From contig JAOPGA020001036.1 in NCBI GenBank assembly GCA_026419775.2, positions 1 through 49,748 on the forward strand: a stretch of 49,748 nt of DNA, in the 5' to 3' direction. This document shows, one piece after another, positions 29,568 through 39,985 of this stretch. The notes beneath the pieces were generated by a model. It saw nothing but the letters and a program-made list of their open reading frames with translations, made no database searches and had not been told where the DNA came from. The DNA is from Acrasis kona (Eukaryota; Heterolobosea; Eutetramitea; Acrasida; Acrasidae). How positions within the stretch are numbered: the stretch's first letter is position 1; every line of letters begins with the position of its first letter. Both the position numbers and the translations under genes were made by a program.

Positions 29568-29815
29568 ACTAACATTTAACACAATATTGGGTTCGACCAG
29601 TCTTTTATTTTTGATTACAAAAACGTACAAACAAAATGGTTGGATCACATCAAAATTAACTCTCTTAGTAGATCCCAATGACCTGTATTTTTTCAGATGG
29701 CTTATTATTGGCTCCAATCCTGGAATCTGAGGTGCAGAACTGTTGGTGGCAATAACATATTTTTCTTGTTTGTGTCAATGTCATCATAAAGTTCGAAGAG
29801 AAACCCCATTAAAAC

Positions 29816-30388
29816 ATGATTGCAGTTGCAATGTTTGCAGTGATAGCGCTCCAAGTACATGCCCAGGTGACCACTAATTGTGCAAGAAACTGCTCTTCTT
29901 ATTCGTTCAATTCTTGTCCTATTCTGTCTGGTAGTGTATGCCAGAATAGTGGTGGCTCATTTGTTGATTATGACTCGAACTTTCAAACACTATACAACTC
30001 TGACTATCAACAAAACAAGAACATTCTTTTAGCAACAACAGGATGCGAGGCTGCATTTAGAAATTATACCTGTGGGATTCAGGCTTACTCAACATACAAG
30101 ATTACCAAGTGTTCCCAAACAGGACTAGCACTTCCAATTTGCTACCAGACCTGTGTCAAGATGTTCGACTTTTGCGGGAAATCTACTCAAACAGACGTTC
30201 AATGTAGTTCCTATACAAGAGCAGGTTTTATTGCAGATTTGTCAAACACAATGTGTTACGATGTGCTCCCAAGTTTAACCAAGGAAGCTGCCAATACACC
30301 AGTTACATCAAATGCTGGGAGATTAACACATACCATCCTCACCTCATTAACCATTTCTGGGCTATTAATTTTTATAGTATTTCACTGA
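29816..30388 (+). CDS. Secreted Frizzled-like cysteine-rich domain protein with GPI-type tail
   Basis: 190 residues, one exon. The signal peptide is MIAVAMFAVIALQVHAQ. About ten Cys follow, with spacing like a Frizzled CRD: the central CEAAFRNYTCGIQAY, then LPICYQTCVKMFDFCG, matching the part of the CRD usually written C-x(6-8)-C ... P-x-C...C. Further N-x-S/T sites occur (NCSSYS, NYTC). It ends in a hydrophobic stretch (ILTSLTISGLLIFIVFH) typical of GPI attachment. A surface receptor or scavenger role is plausible; the CRD assignment is by cysteine pattern only. Confidence 0.7.
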   Translation: MIAVAMFAVIALQVHAQVTTNCARNCSSYSFNSCPILSGSVCQNSGGSFVDYDSNFQTLYNSDYQQNKNILLATTGCEAAFRNYTCGIQAYSTYKITKCSQTGLALPICYQTCVKMFDFCGKSTQTDVQCSSYTRAGFIADLSNTMCYDVLPSLTKEAANTPVTSNAGRLTHTILTSLTISGLLIFIVFH

Positions 30389-30577
30389 CTTTCATTAATA
30401 GAAAAGTGTCAGGTTTCAAAAGTAGGTGCGAGAAACAGACCTTGTATAATTACAACCACCAATCAAATAATGTAAGAGAATAAATAGTAAATTAATTGTT
30501 GTGTTTATTTTACAGAGCAGTTATATTTTAACAAGCATTGCTCGCACATGACCGCTCAGTGTGCGAACTCTTCGTTT

Positions 30578-30865
30578 TTAATTTTGTGTGGGTGTTAAAC
30601 TAACACAGTTCCGAACGTCACTACGCCTCTTTAAAAGACTGTCTCTTTTGTGAAGAGCTCCATCTAATAACTTACAAATGTCGTTTTGACCTAGTGTATT
30701 CTCGCAAGGGCGCACTCTCGGGCCCTCTGCTGACACGTTTCTTATTCTCTTCTTGCATGGTTGTTTGGCTAGCAGCGCTGATGAATGTTTGTACAATGAG
30801 CTAGTGCCATATGTTGATGGAGGGCATTGTGAGTCAATCATGTTGTTGTTTTGGTTTGCGAACAT
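30578..30865 (-). CDS. Small basic protein, hypothetical
   Basis: 95 residues. Rich in Ser, Asn and Arg/Lys (PCKKRIRNVSAEGPRVRPC ... HKRDSLLKRRSDVRN), with a core DICKLLDGALHKRDSLL that looks helical. No hydrophobic segment. The ATG has an A/T-rich context like neighbouring genes, but a competing plus-strand frame overlaps it, so I hold it as tentative. Confidence 0.4.
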   Translation of the reverse strand: MFANQNNNMIDSQCPPSTYGTSSLYKHSSALLAKQPCKKRIRNVSAEGPRVRPCENTLGQNDICKLLDGALHKRDSLLKRRSDVRNCVSLTPTQN

Positions 30866-31228
30866 TATTGTATATTGTGTTGAAGTGGTTGTGTTTATTA
30901 TTTTGTGGTTATCGTTACCAACCGACTTGCATTTATAATAAGTACATATGTATTTTTAGATTTCTACAAATAACATGAGAATATCCCAATTTATAAACAA
31001 TTGGTCAAATATAGTAATTCAGAATTCCAAAAGATGTCTGGAGAAATTTGTAAAGAATATTCGAGGGCGCAATTAGAACTAAACCACTAGAAGAGAAAAT
31101 ATCGTCAAGAATAAATGTCAGGCTTAAAAAAGATACAGCTAATTCAAGAACATGAAATTTCGATCGAATGTGCGAAAATAAATTTTATTGATTCCAATGT
31201 TAAAATTCGTTCTCTGTAGTACACAAAT
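30866..31228. other. Intergenic, no supported gene
   Basis: A 33-codon plus-strand frame from 30975 is the only candidate and has no supporting features. Confidence 0.35.
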
Positions 31229-32563
31229 TTAAGACTTTGAAAAAGCACGTCTCTTTTTTGTTATAATCGCATCCATGTCAGGCCACATGTTGTCGATCGT
31301 AGTAATCATCCAACAATCACCAAGATGATGCATCCTAATGTGTCGGTCCAACGACGTGATGAATTTATTGTCTAGCGTTGATGAACAGACGCCACTGAAG
31401 GCAGTTCCTGATGCAGCGCTACTAGAGCCAACCATCCACTCCACTGTTAGGTTCCTCTTGTTCAATTCGCCACGAATGGCTCTTATTAATTGATCGAATC
31501 GCGAGAAACCCAACAACTCTTGGTCACCTTGAATCTTATCAATATAGACCTGGTGAGGTAGATGAATTTTGACCTTGTTGGTTTCAAATCGACACGAATG
31601 GACAAACACAAAAACACTATAAAACACTGCCCAATGTTTATTCTTTGCACTCACATTAAAAAGCAATGCAATATTCTCATCTCCAACACAAATGGCACCA
31701 CCCAATACATGTCGGTAACTACAACCATCGATGAAGACTTGTTCTTCTTGATTACCTTTAATGTTTATGGTTTTGATTGAACGTGGCACTTGGTCAAGCA
31801 CCAATCGCACCTCCTCAACTCCACACAAGCGCAAATCGCTATCGATGGCCATGTCATTGAAATACGGAACCCTCCACATTCCATCGTTATATTCTTTTCT
31901 ATATTGATTGCGTAGTGCACTGTTGGAATGATTCACATGGAAAAGCAATTTATCAAATAATTTATTAAACACAACATTGACAGGGTGAGCTAGTTCCAGG
32001 TCTTGATGATTTATTGAATTGGTTATCAAGTCATTGTAATTAATCATTTCTTCAACTTGGCTCTTGTAATTGTCGCCACGGGCGAATTCAAATTCATCCA
32101 CGTACGTTATGATCTTGCGCCTTATTTCAAGGTTTATTTGTTTAATGTCATCTACTTTATTTTGACGTGGTAGCGGAATGATTTTGTACGCTGTTCCTTC
32201 CCAACACGCACGTAATCTTCCGTCTTGATAAATTTGTTTTATGATGTTAACGTTTGCAATGCAATTGATGCCACGTGCCCTGGCTTCCATTGTGGAGTTT
32301 TCTACGTTTGCATGGTAGGATTGTTGTAGGTGATCTGCTTTTGTTAGTGATGCACCACATAGGTATTTTCTGAAACAGTTATAAATATAAACCAGAAGGT
32401 TGTTTTGTCCAAAGTGCCAATCTCTCAAACTATTCACTCTTCCAAAATCCTTCTCAATCTTGATGTTTTTGATGGATGATATTGGGAGGGGTGTGAATAT
32501 AATGTCGTCGGGGAAGTTATAAGGACGTGTAGGTGGCTGGAAGAACCGTCTCCAAATGTTCAT
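31229..32563 (-). CDS. 444-residue orphan protein, unknown
   Basis: One uninterrupted exon, soluble, no signal or membrane segment. Mixed alpha/beta composition with conserved-looking blocks: ARGINCIANVNIIKQIYQDG, FIDGCSYRHVLGGAICVGD, IALLFNVSAKNKHWAVFYSV and MHHLGDCWMITTIDNMWPDM. The C-terminus is basic. I do not recognise the family. It lies 43 bases from the end of the F-box gene in the same direction, a very tight spacing for independent promoters. Confidence 0.65.
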   Translation of the reverse strand: MNIWRRFFQPPTRPYNFPDDIIFTPLPISSIKNIKIEKDFGRVNSLRDWHFGQNNLLVYIYNCFRKYLCGASLTKADHLQQSYHANVENSTMEARARGINCIANVNIIKQIYQDGRLRACWEGTAYKIIPLPRQNKVDDIKQINLEIRRKIITYVDEFEFARGDNYKSQVEEMINYNDLITNSINHQDLELAHPVNVVFNKLFDKLLFHVNHSNSALRNQYRKEYNDGMWRVPYFNDMAIDSDLRLCGVEEVRLVLDQVPRSIKTINIKGNQEEQVFIDGCSYRHVLGGAICVGDENIALLFNVSAKNKHWAVFYSVFVFVHSCRFETNKVKIHLPHQVYIDKIQGDQELLGFSRFDQLIRAIRGELNKRNLTVEWMVGSSSAASGTAFSGVCSSTLDNKFITSLDRHIRMHHLGDCWMITTIDNMWPDMDAIITKKRRAFSKS

Positions 32564-32606
32564 GGTTTGACTTTACAAAACGTGAAATATTAAATTTTGT
32601 TTATAT

Positions 32607-33788
32607 TTACATTGTGTATGCCTTGACTGCATCATTGGCATCTCCTCTTGTTCTCAGGTTAATGTAATATTGATACAACGGACCCTTCTTTTCAATCTTC
32701 ATCTCGTTTATAACTTTTAAGGCATCATCACGTGTCATCTCTGCATTCACGAGCGCTTCGATCAATTGCTCTTGTTTATTTTCCCTCACCGATTGTTGTC
32801 TCCTCGTTAAAGTGACTTGTTGTTCTGGTTCGCTATCGTATGCATCGCTCGCTGCTGGATTCAATTTCTTCTTTTTTCTAGGCGCGGAGACTCGTTCGTC
32901 CGCCACTCCGTACATTTCATCGATGATTGTTTTTGCTCTCTTCTTGGACCTACCATCTAGAAACGCACTCATGGATGTGTGATGAGAGGATAGTGCCTTT
33001 TCAATGTCGCTGTCTTCCATTCCTCTGTCCTTCATCACCTGCGTCACTTCATCGCGTCTCGCTGCATGCTTATGTGTCATCTTGTCGAAACACATTTCAA
33101 TGATCGTCTTCTCTTGGTATAACTTCATGCTGCACCAACTTTTATGATATGGATTGGCGAGCCTGCGGCGTGGAAGGTTGGTCAGGTCTTGACTAGATAA
33201 CTTGTATTCTGTGAAGGCTCTTGTTTGGGTACACAGTCGGTACTCTTGGTTCAATTTGATGCACATCCTGCATACTAGATGATCATTAAATGGACTATTC
33301 ACTTCGACCTTGTGGCCATCATCTGGATCTGCCGAGCAGCTATGGCAGCATTTTTTGGTGAGTAGCCTGGAGCACTCGTACCATGAGGAGCAGACTCCAC
33401 CGTCAAGGTATTTTTGTACAAAATGTGTGGTGATATCATGTGGAGAAAGTGGATGTACGGTTTCTTGCACCTTCGCAGCAAATGATTCATGAAAATTCAC
33501 TTGTAATTCTTCAACAATTTCTGGTGGAGACAATAGTATGGGCAAGAAGCACTTGTATTTATTGATGCAGTGGTAGATCCATATTCGATCGTCCTGCACT
33601 AGTACTTGATGAAATGATTTGTCCAGAATCATCACATCCACTAATTTACATCTCTCTAGGTACTTCCATACTTGTATCCATAGATCCGTGGGTAGCAAGG
33701 GGAGTTCATTGCCAACGCACTTGGTTTCGTAATTGTCATCAACCAATATCACTCGTTTTATTTTTGTCATCAAGTTCGCTTCTTTCAT
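32607..33788 (-). CDS. F-box protein fused to an XPA-like zinc-finger/DNA-binding module
   Basis: 393 residues from MKEANLMTKIK; an in-frame GTG lies 12 codons upstream. An F-box-like segment comes first (LPLLPTDLWIQVWKYLERCK ... DDRIWIYHC). The middle is XPA-like: two Cys pairs (CCHSC, VCRMC) as in the XPA zinc finger, then AFTEYKLSSQDL and NPYHKSWCSMKLYQEKTI, which parallels XPA's NP-x-H-x-x-W-x-x-MKLYL. The C-terminal half is basic and helical with repeated short motifs (AMTRDDALKVINEMK). F-box proteins bring substrates to SCF ubiquitin ligases and XPA binds damaged DNA, so a link between the two is inferred. Confidence 0.75.
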   Translation of the reverse strand: MKEANLMTKIKRVILVDDNYETKCVGNELPLLPTDLWIQVWKYLERCKLVDVMILDKSFHQVLVQDDRIWIYHCINKYKCFLPILLSPPEIVEELQVNFHESFAAKVQETVHPLSPHDITTHFVQKYLDGGVCSSWYECSRLLTKKCCHSCSADPDDGHKVEVNSPFNDHLVCRMCIKLNQEYRLCTQTRAFTEYKLSSQDLTNLPRRRLANPYHKSWCSMKLYQEKTIIEMCFDKMTHKHAARRDEVTQVMKDRGMEDSDIEKALSSHHTSMSAFLDGRSKKRAKTIIDEMYGVADERVSAPRKKKKLNPAASDAYDSEPEQQVTLTRRQQSVRENKQEQLIEALVNAEMTRDDALKVINEMKIEKKGPLYQYYINLRTRGDANDAVKAYTM

Positions 33789-33854
33789 TACAACAAGTTT
33801 ACCCGAAGTTATCACTAAACACACACAAGTACGAACAAGTTAAATCAATACATT

Positions 33855-35207
33855 TTATAAACATTCAGGTGTTGTACAAAGTCTCTTCAAGCTCTCTTCT
33901 GATTGATTCGACAATTGAGGATCCATTTCGTCTTGTTGCACGCCCTCATTCTGCTTCACAATTTCATCTACTTCTTCCTGGTCGTACTTTTGATACAATT
34001 TGATGCTACACAACCTCAGCTCTTTCGATAAGGACCTAATCTTTTCGGAGATCTCACTAACAGTCCCGTTGCGTAACTGTGTGGATTCCTTTGCTAACGT
34101 ATAAATGTCGATGGGAACTGTGACGACGCTTAACGCGACGCCAGCAACTGACACAAAGTGACTTGCGGCTCCCAAGTTTGTGATGAGGACCTTTCCTACT
34201 TGCATTCCTGTGGTACTGGTTGCGCTTATAATGTGGTTTGCTGTGGTGACGATTTCCATCTTTGTGGGCGAACTGCAAATTGGAGTGTCGTCGCTCTGCG
34301 ATGTTGCCGCATACGATTCGTCTTCTAGAGATTTTAATAGCGCGTACAAACTTACGTCAAAAGAGGACCCATTCTCTTGTTGGTCCGGAATGCTTAGTAT
34401 GGTCTGGTTCATGTATGGACAAGGACACATTTTTGCAAAAGAACGATGTATTGATTTGACCATCTTATTCCGAAGACGAATGTCCTCTTCAATTTCTTTT
34501 TGTACTTTTTTGATTTCTCTTCTTTTGATGTCCCACATTGCGATTGATGCACCAGCGCACGTGGTGGCACCTGCAACAGACACGGAGCCTCCTGCAATGG
34601 AAAGACCAAGCGATACGCCAAAGGTGAATGGAGACGCTATAACGCCACCGATAATTAGAGCGGTCCCTAATAGCGAGGCAGAAGTACCAGATATTTGTGC
34701 AATCTTTACGTTTCTGTGGTGGTCGTCAAGCTGATCAGCTAGTCGGTCTAAGAGTGGAACCAAGGCTTGTTGGTTCTTGTACCACTTCTCTGCATCTCTT
34801 TTAACTAGACTAAATGTAGTGTCTCTAATCAAGTGAGATGTACGAAAAAATAGAACACATACGTGGTATCCTTATTTATTACAGGGTATCCAGGACAATC
34901 GAATTCTTTGTGTGCCTTTATTTCGTATCTTTTTATCGTTTGGTCACAATCATTACATCTTATTTGAATATCATCTAATTCTCTCAAAACATCAGCATCT
35001 TTTAGGGGCTCGCACTTGTTGATGGATGCATTACACAATGTGCAACTTTTTTTTTGGTATGCATTCTTTACAGAAGAGATGGTTGCAATTCAGTTGGTAA
35101 GGATCATCGAGAGGCTCTAAACAATCTTGACATTGCAGGTGGTCTGGCGTTTCGTCAATGTATTGGAAGCCAATGTCTGCTTCCGATTCCAACAATGGGT
35201 TAACCAT
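33855..35207 (-). CDS. RING-finger protein fused to an apolipoprotein-L-like domain
   Basis: The start is MVNPLLESEAD. A RING opens with CQDCLEPLDDP and CNHLFCKEC, and its last Cys pair reads CTLC. Next is a second Cys/His module (IRCNDCDQTIKRYEIKAH...DCPGY), TRAF-like. A 38-nt intron (34825-34862) precedes the long last exon. There the ApoL signature appears: LADQLDDHHRNVKIAQISG, then hydrophobic Gly/Ala-rich helices (LLGTALIIGGVIASPFTFG, VSLGLSIAGGSVSVAGA) and an IKKVQKEIEEDIR helix. The reading frame shifts once across a run of nine A (35048-35056) inside the RING, which looks like a homopolymer error or allele. Likely a membrane-associated E3 ligase. Confidence 0.75.
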
Positions 35208-35269
35208 CGTTTCTAAACTAATATTTAAAAATACACTTTCAAATAGAAGGAGACAATTTTTATTCAGAG

Positions 35270-36969
35270 TCAAATTCCCTCACGTCTGGTCAAAGTAATA
35301 TCAAGTGCTTCTGGCCTCAATGCGGCGCCCGTTTCAAAGAAGAGAGCTCTAGAGGAATCAAATCCATCAGCAAAAGACACTCTGTACTCTTTCAGAATCA
35401 TGTAAAGAATGAGTGGAGCTTCCGTATACGTAAAGATCTTTCCGATACAATTCCTTTGTCCTGAAGAGAACTAAAAGTTCAAAATGAATAAAAATGTTGA
35501 TTTTACTGGTAAAAAGCAGTTTCTATAGTTGGGTACTTCTTTACGTAATCTTTCTTCCTGCCACCTGTCTGGATCAAAAACATCCGCATTCTTCCAAATC
35601 TATAAACGTCAGCATGCTGATGAAAGTGAGTTTGAATCATCATACTTTTTCGTTTCGGTGCAGTCCCACAAAATCAATGCTTACTTGAGTTCCTTTAGGT
35701 ATCAAGTGATTACCAAGCCTGACATCCTTTACCGTCTCCTTGTCCAAACACATGATGGGCGGAAACAGCCTCATTGACTCGTCCATGACACTTCTCATGT
35801 AACTCAAGGAATTGATTTGATCGTAAGACGGAACTTGCGAACTCTCTAACTGACTGGACAATTGATCGATCTCATCAATGACGCGGTCCTGTACTTTGTC
35901 GTGGATGCAAAGGTGGTACAGCACCCAAGATATCAAACTACTTGTTGTTTCGTGACCTGCTGCCAACTAACCATGTGTCAGAATTACATTTTTAAAAAAC
36001 TCACGAATGTTTTGCACTCGTCGCTGATTTGCTGTTCCGTCATCAAAACGTTCCCTTCCACGTCGCGTGAACTCATCAACATCATTGACATCAAGTCAAG
36101 CTTTGAACTGTTGCAGGACAAGGTATCGGGTGTTAATTCCTTCTTCTTCCTCGTGATGAGTTCGTTCACATAGGCATTCAAGTTATGTTTCATCTAAAAA
36201 GTTCGTTCACACAAACACACAATAAAAGATATACCTTTTGGTAGCGCTTGTTTACTGGTATAGGGACGTGAAGTAGAGAATGGCTCAAGGAGGCTTGAAT
36301 TAAAATGGGCATAAACACATAACATAAACTGTTATAATTCGTAACAATGTCACTAACTGTACTATCATCCGAACCAAACACACATCCTACCACGATGCGC
36401 AGGGTTAGTTCGGAAATGTCTGCTTGAATGTTTTTCATGGTAAATGTACCTGTGCCTTTATTCCAAACCTTGAGTGTATTTTTTATTTGGTAAACCATCT
36501 TGTCCATGAGATTATCTACAACAGAAGGTGCAAAGAATTGGTTCAAGATGGATCTTTGCTTCTTCCATAGATCTCCTGCACTAGTGACCAATCCTCTTCC
36601 AAAAAAAAGAGTCAAATTCTCATTTGTATTTGATGACTTTGAAAAGTTTTGAGCACCCGTGATGAGAATTTGCTTAATGTATTCTGGGTTGCTGGTGGTC
36701 ACCATGGGGTACATGAACATGGTAGTCACATATGTGCTATCCGTGAGGTTCTTCATTCGTGAATATTTTAACAACCTGTGAAACATGTCTCTTCTTGAAA
36801 TGGCATCTCCAATCTGACCTATTCCATAATTTAGGGGCAGGAGAGGCAGTGTTTTTGACTTTCTGAAAAGCCTTAATAATACTATTGTGTGTTTGGCTGT
36901 TACCAGTAGAATTGCGATAAATAACAATGTTGGCGGTATTGCCAAGAGGAAAGCCAATATCGCAAGCAT
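35270..36969 (-). CDS. Cytochrome P450 monooxygenase
   Basis: Five exons (36969-36235, 36193-36005, 35966-35646, 35599-35507, 35470-35270), introns 41, 38, 46 and 36 nt, all in phase 0, giving 512 residues. An N-terminal membrane anchor (ILAFLLAIPPTLLFIAILLV) indicates ER. The I-helix LAAGHETTSSL, the ExxR in MDESMRLFPP, the PERF-like FDPDRWQEE and the heme loop FSSGQRNCIG (Cys about 454) are intact. It oxidises small hydrophobic substrates with a reductase partner; substrate unknown. The stop is only 63 bases from the next gene's start. Confidence 0.95.
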
Positions 36970-37128
36970 ATTATGTGAAATACAATTTTGTAAAGCATTA
37001 ATGCCAAGGGAAGTACACCAAAGGAGTTATCAATCTTTTTAAGTTGATATATCAACACTTTAAGTTTGTGAGAAAATAATTGTTCAATGGCAGTTTTGTT
37101 GATGTTTATTTAATTCAATTGACATTAT

Positions 37129-37520
37129 TCATTTCATCTGCATAAAACCCTTTTTCTTCGGCAAAGTTCCTCTTACTTTTACTTCACTCCAAATCTGCCT
37201 TGTTGAACAATATGAACAACACAAACCAACACACAGGTCATTAGCAACTGTTCCTTTGATGTCATATCCCTAGATTAAAGAATTAAATGAGCGAAGCAAA
37301 TGTTCCATACTTCTCTTGCTCTGTATCTCGCATATGGCGCCATAATACAAGGACAAGTCAATGTGGTGAACAGCCAACAGCACCATTCTTCGTATCTAGG
37401 TTCAGAACCCTCAAGGTCAGTCAATCCGGTAGCCAATGCACATGGACAAGAGGTTAATGTATAGCATGATACATCTGGGTCCGAGCAATCACATAGGGGT
37501 GTTTTCCATTTGTTCTCCAT
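37129..37520 (-). CDS. PLAC8-family cysteine-rich protein
   Basis: Exons 37520-37311 and 37269-37129, intron 41 nt, 116 residues. Typical PLAC8 pattern: W near the start (WKTPLCDCSDP), SCYTLTSCPCALA, an aromatic/Cys stretch (WCCWLFTTLTCPC), and the second exon's YDIKGTVANDLCVGLCCSYC followed by STRQIWSEV. The splice falls between YRARE and GYDIKG, exactly where members have the YGI/YDIKG block. Family members sit at membranes and act in metal (cadmium, zinc) resistance, calcium flux or cell-size control. Confidence 0.88.
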
Positions 37521-37608
37521 TTTGCTTGGTCAACTGTGGAGGATGTCCAGCTAGGATGAAACATGGTGAATACTATAAAGATGCATGTAAAAATAAATAA
37601 TAAACATT

Positions 37609-38450
37609 TTAATTCTGCAAAACTCTCAATACAATGTGATAAAAGCCCAACTCGTGGTTAGTCCTGATACAATTCACACGATACACGCTGTGCGTTCCGG
37701 TTAAAAAGGAGTGAGTGCGAACTTTGATGCGCAAAGAATAATCTCTGACCGGCCCAGGCATGCTCTTGCCAGCCGTCAATAAATCATAAAAGGCAATGTA
37801 GTAAATGATGGATTGCACAACCGCTCCCTTGATGACCAGCCTTCCGGTGACGCCGAGTTGTGTGGCAAAAACAACGCTCATGCACTTTGCAGAGTGCTGA
37901 TCTAAATGGATGTCCTGTGCACGGCGTGCATCTGCAGTGAGAAGGATGATGCGAATGTAACGAAAAGCGAGTGGTGTTTTTGGATCGTCTTGTGATACGT
38001 CGAGAAAAGCGGGTGTTTGTGCCCTTGATGTGCTTACGTCGTAGAGTATTTTGACCCTTTTTCTGCGCCTCGCCCGGCTCTCCAATCCTGCCTTTGTGCT
38101 CTCCTCCACATGTGTTGGTACTATCAGATATGGCATAAACTTTACCCTTTCGTACTCCTCATTTGATTGTGATTTTGGAGTTCCTGCATTCGCTAAGAAG
38201 GATGTGTGATCTAGATTAGATTAATTATCTTACATTTTTCTTCTTGTAAACGCAACTCTTCTGCCCTTCTTATCAGCACGTCAAGTTCGTCTTCTGCAGC
38301 GTCAGATTTGGTAGACTCTGAATTGTGCGTATGTGGGTTTAAATGTCCAAATAGATTTTTGATCCTATATGATGATTGTTGCAAGTTGCTTCTTAATACA
38401 TTTCTTTTCACAAAAGTCTCAAACTTGTTTCCTTTCGTGTTTGCATTCAT
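37609..38450 (-). CDS. Basic protein, unknown
   Basis: Two exons (38450-38234, 38192-37609) with a 41-nt intron in phase 1 give 266 residues. The N-terminal third is basic/polar and contains an acidic helix (AAEDELDVLIRRAEELRLQE); the rest looks globular: MPYLIVPTHVEES, GLESRARRRKRVKILYDVST, RYIRIILLTADARRAQDI. No membrane segment, no known motif. A nucleic-acid- or RNA-linked role is possible from the Arg-rich stretch but is a guess. Confidence 0.65.
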
Positions 38451-38506
38451 GCAGGTTGACTTTTACTATTGTCGATTTCAGTATTCCGTAAAGCTTGAGG
38501 CTTTGA

Positions 38507-38562
38507 GGCAGTGCTCTCGGAATCAGGGTTGTCGAAATCACTGGGGCAGTACTCTCGGAATC
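38507..38562 (+). repeat. Short direct repeat pair
   Basis: GGCAGTGCTCTCGGAATC at 38507 recurs as GGCAGTACTCTCGGAATC at 38545, with a 20-base spacer. It sits just upstream of the start of the preceding minus-strand gene and might be a regulatory duplicate. Confidence 0.4.
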
Positions 38563-38666
38563 CAAGTTCCTGCCGAGTTCTGTCCGTCGTTTTTTGACGT
38601 TTTCACACAAATCCCGATTACACCATATAGATTGATGGCTGACGCCGTCACACAAAAACAGAAACA

Positions 38667-38819
38667 ATGAGTCGATCGGGAAAATTTTCAACAATCGAAC
38701 CTCTTCTTTGTCACACCTCCACCCTGCCTCTACCAGACATCGTCATTTACTTGTGCCTACTGGTCTACATCCAGTTGATTAATTATATCTTGACATGTAT
38801 GAATTGGCATCTACGTTGA
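38667..38819 (+). CDS. Possible 50-residue single-span membrane peptide
   Basis: The ATG follows an A-rich leader (aaaacagaaacaATG), as in other genes here. It encodes a basic/Ser start (MSRSGKFSTIEPLLCH), a Pro-rich turn, and one strong membrane span (IVIYLCLLVYIQLINYIL). It is the kind of small protein easily missed and could be a subunit of a membrane complex, but there is no family match. Confidence 0.4.
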   Translation: MSRSGKFSTIEPLLCHTSTLPLPDIVIYLCLLVYIQLINYILTCMNWHLR

Positions 38820-39985
38820 TGTTATGTTGTAATTTATTTCAAGTCAAACATTGACATGTACTCTGATGGGATTTCTTTTGTTTTCTCCTTTGAATAGGTG
38901 ATGAATCTACATTGATGATATTAGCTGCACATGGCGATGCGTTAACTGTTGCTTTGATTTTTTTATGTACAGTTGATCTTGATGGGCTTTGTTCAACCTC
39001 TGAAGCATTTCTTTACACCTGCCAACTCCAAGTTAACTCGGCAAAGGAGTCACAGTTTTTCTTCAATTGAGTCTGATTATTAGAATGTGGTGTTGATGGT
39101 GTTGTTGTTTGACGAGGGGTAGTTGGTTGAGATGAAGGTAATTGTGTCAATATAGTTGGATCAAAGTGATTGAAGTAAAAAGGCGGCAGTCCCAAATTCT
39201 GCTCAGTTAAACAAGTAATTCTTTCATCTTGAAACAATTTGTAAAACTCAGCAACTGTATTAGGGGTTACAATATTTTGAGGAAGGCGATTTAGGTTTTT
39301 GAATAATGTAAATAATTTTTTCATATTTTGTATTGTTAATAGTTTCTTTGATTTTGAGTTAATTTCAAACTCATCCCTATGAACAGAAGCACGTACATGA
39401 TCCATATACTGCATTATAAGCATATAATATTTAATATCATATCAAACAGTTCGGTGAAACATTGAAGTAATCTTTTGATTTTATAGAAGGGTATCAAACT
39501 TCTGCCACTCTTCTTTCCCTAAATAATTTGGAGAGCTTGGTGTGGACCATATACTCTTCAACTTCTTGAAAATTCCACTTCCTTGATGCATTATATCAAC
39601 ACTCTAGCATTCCAACATTGACCAATATGGTAACCTTTGAAACACTGGGATACCTGTAATACCCGAGGCATTATCAACTTTCTTTGTGTAATTCCCACAT
39701 CCACTAATTTTATCATAACAATCATCAACATGGTCTTGAGTCCTTGGTGCCACTGAGGCTGGATCGGTGATTGGAAAAGCCATTGAGCCTGGACTAGAAA
39801 ATTTACCTTGATTCAAATAAAAAGAGCATGCACAGTTGCCATTGTATTGAACTATTCCGCATAAACAGGCTTTTGCTGGTAGGTCCAGTGTTTTGTTTGT
39901 TATTCTTGCTCTCACTTTAAAAGGTTCTTTGTGTATATCAATGGTTATACTTTGGTCAAGCTGTATAAGGTCGTCAACAAGTGGG

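Noticed and set aside
38419-38694. Minus-strand 91-codon frame overlapping the start of the 37609-38450 gene
   Set aside because: Starts at TTG and runs through that gene's start in another frame without any motif.
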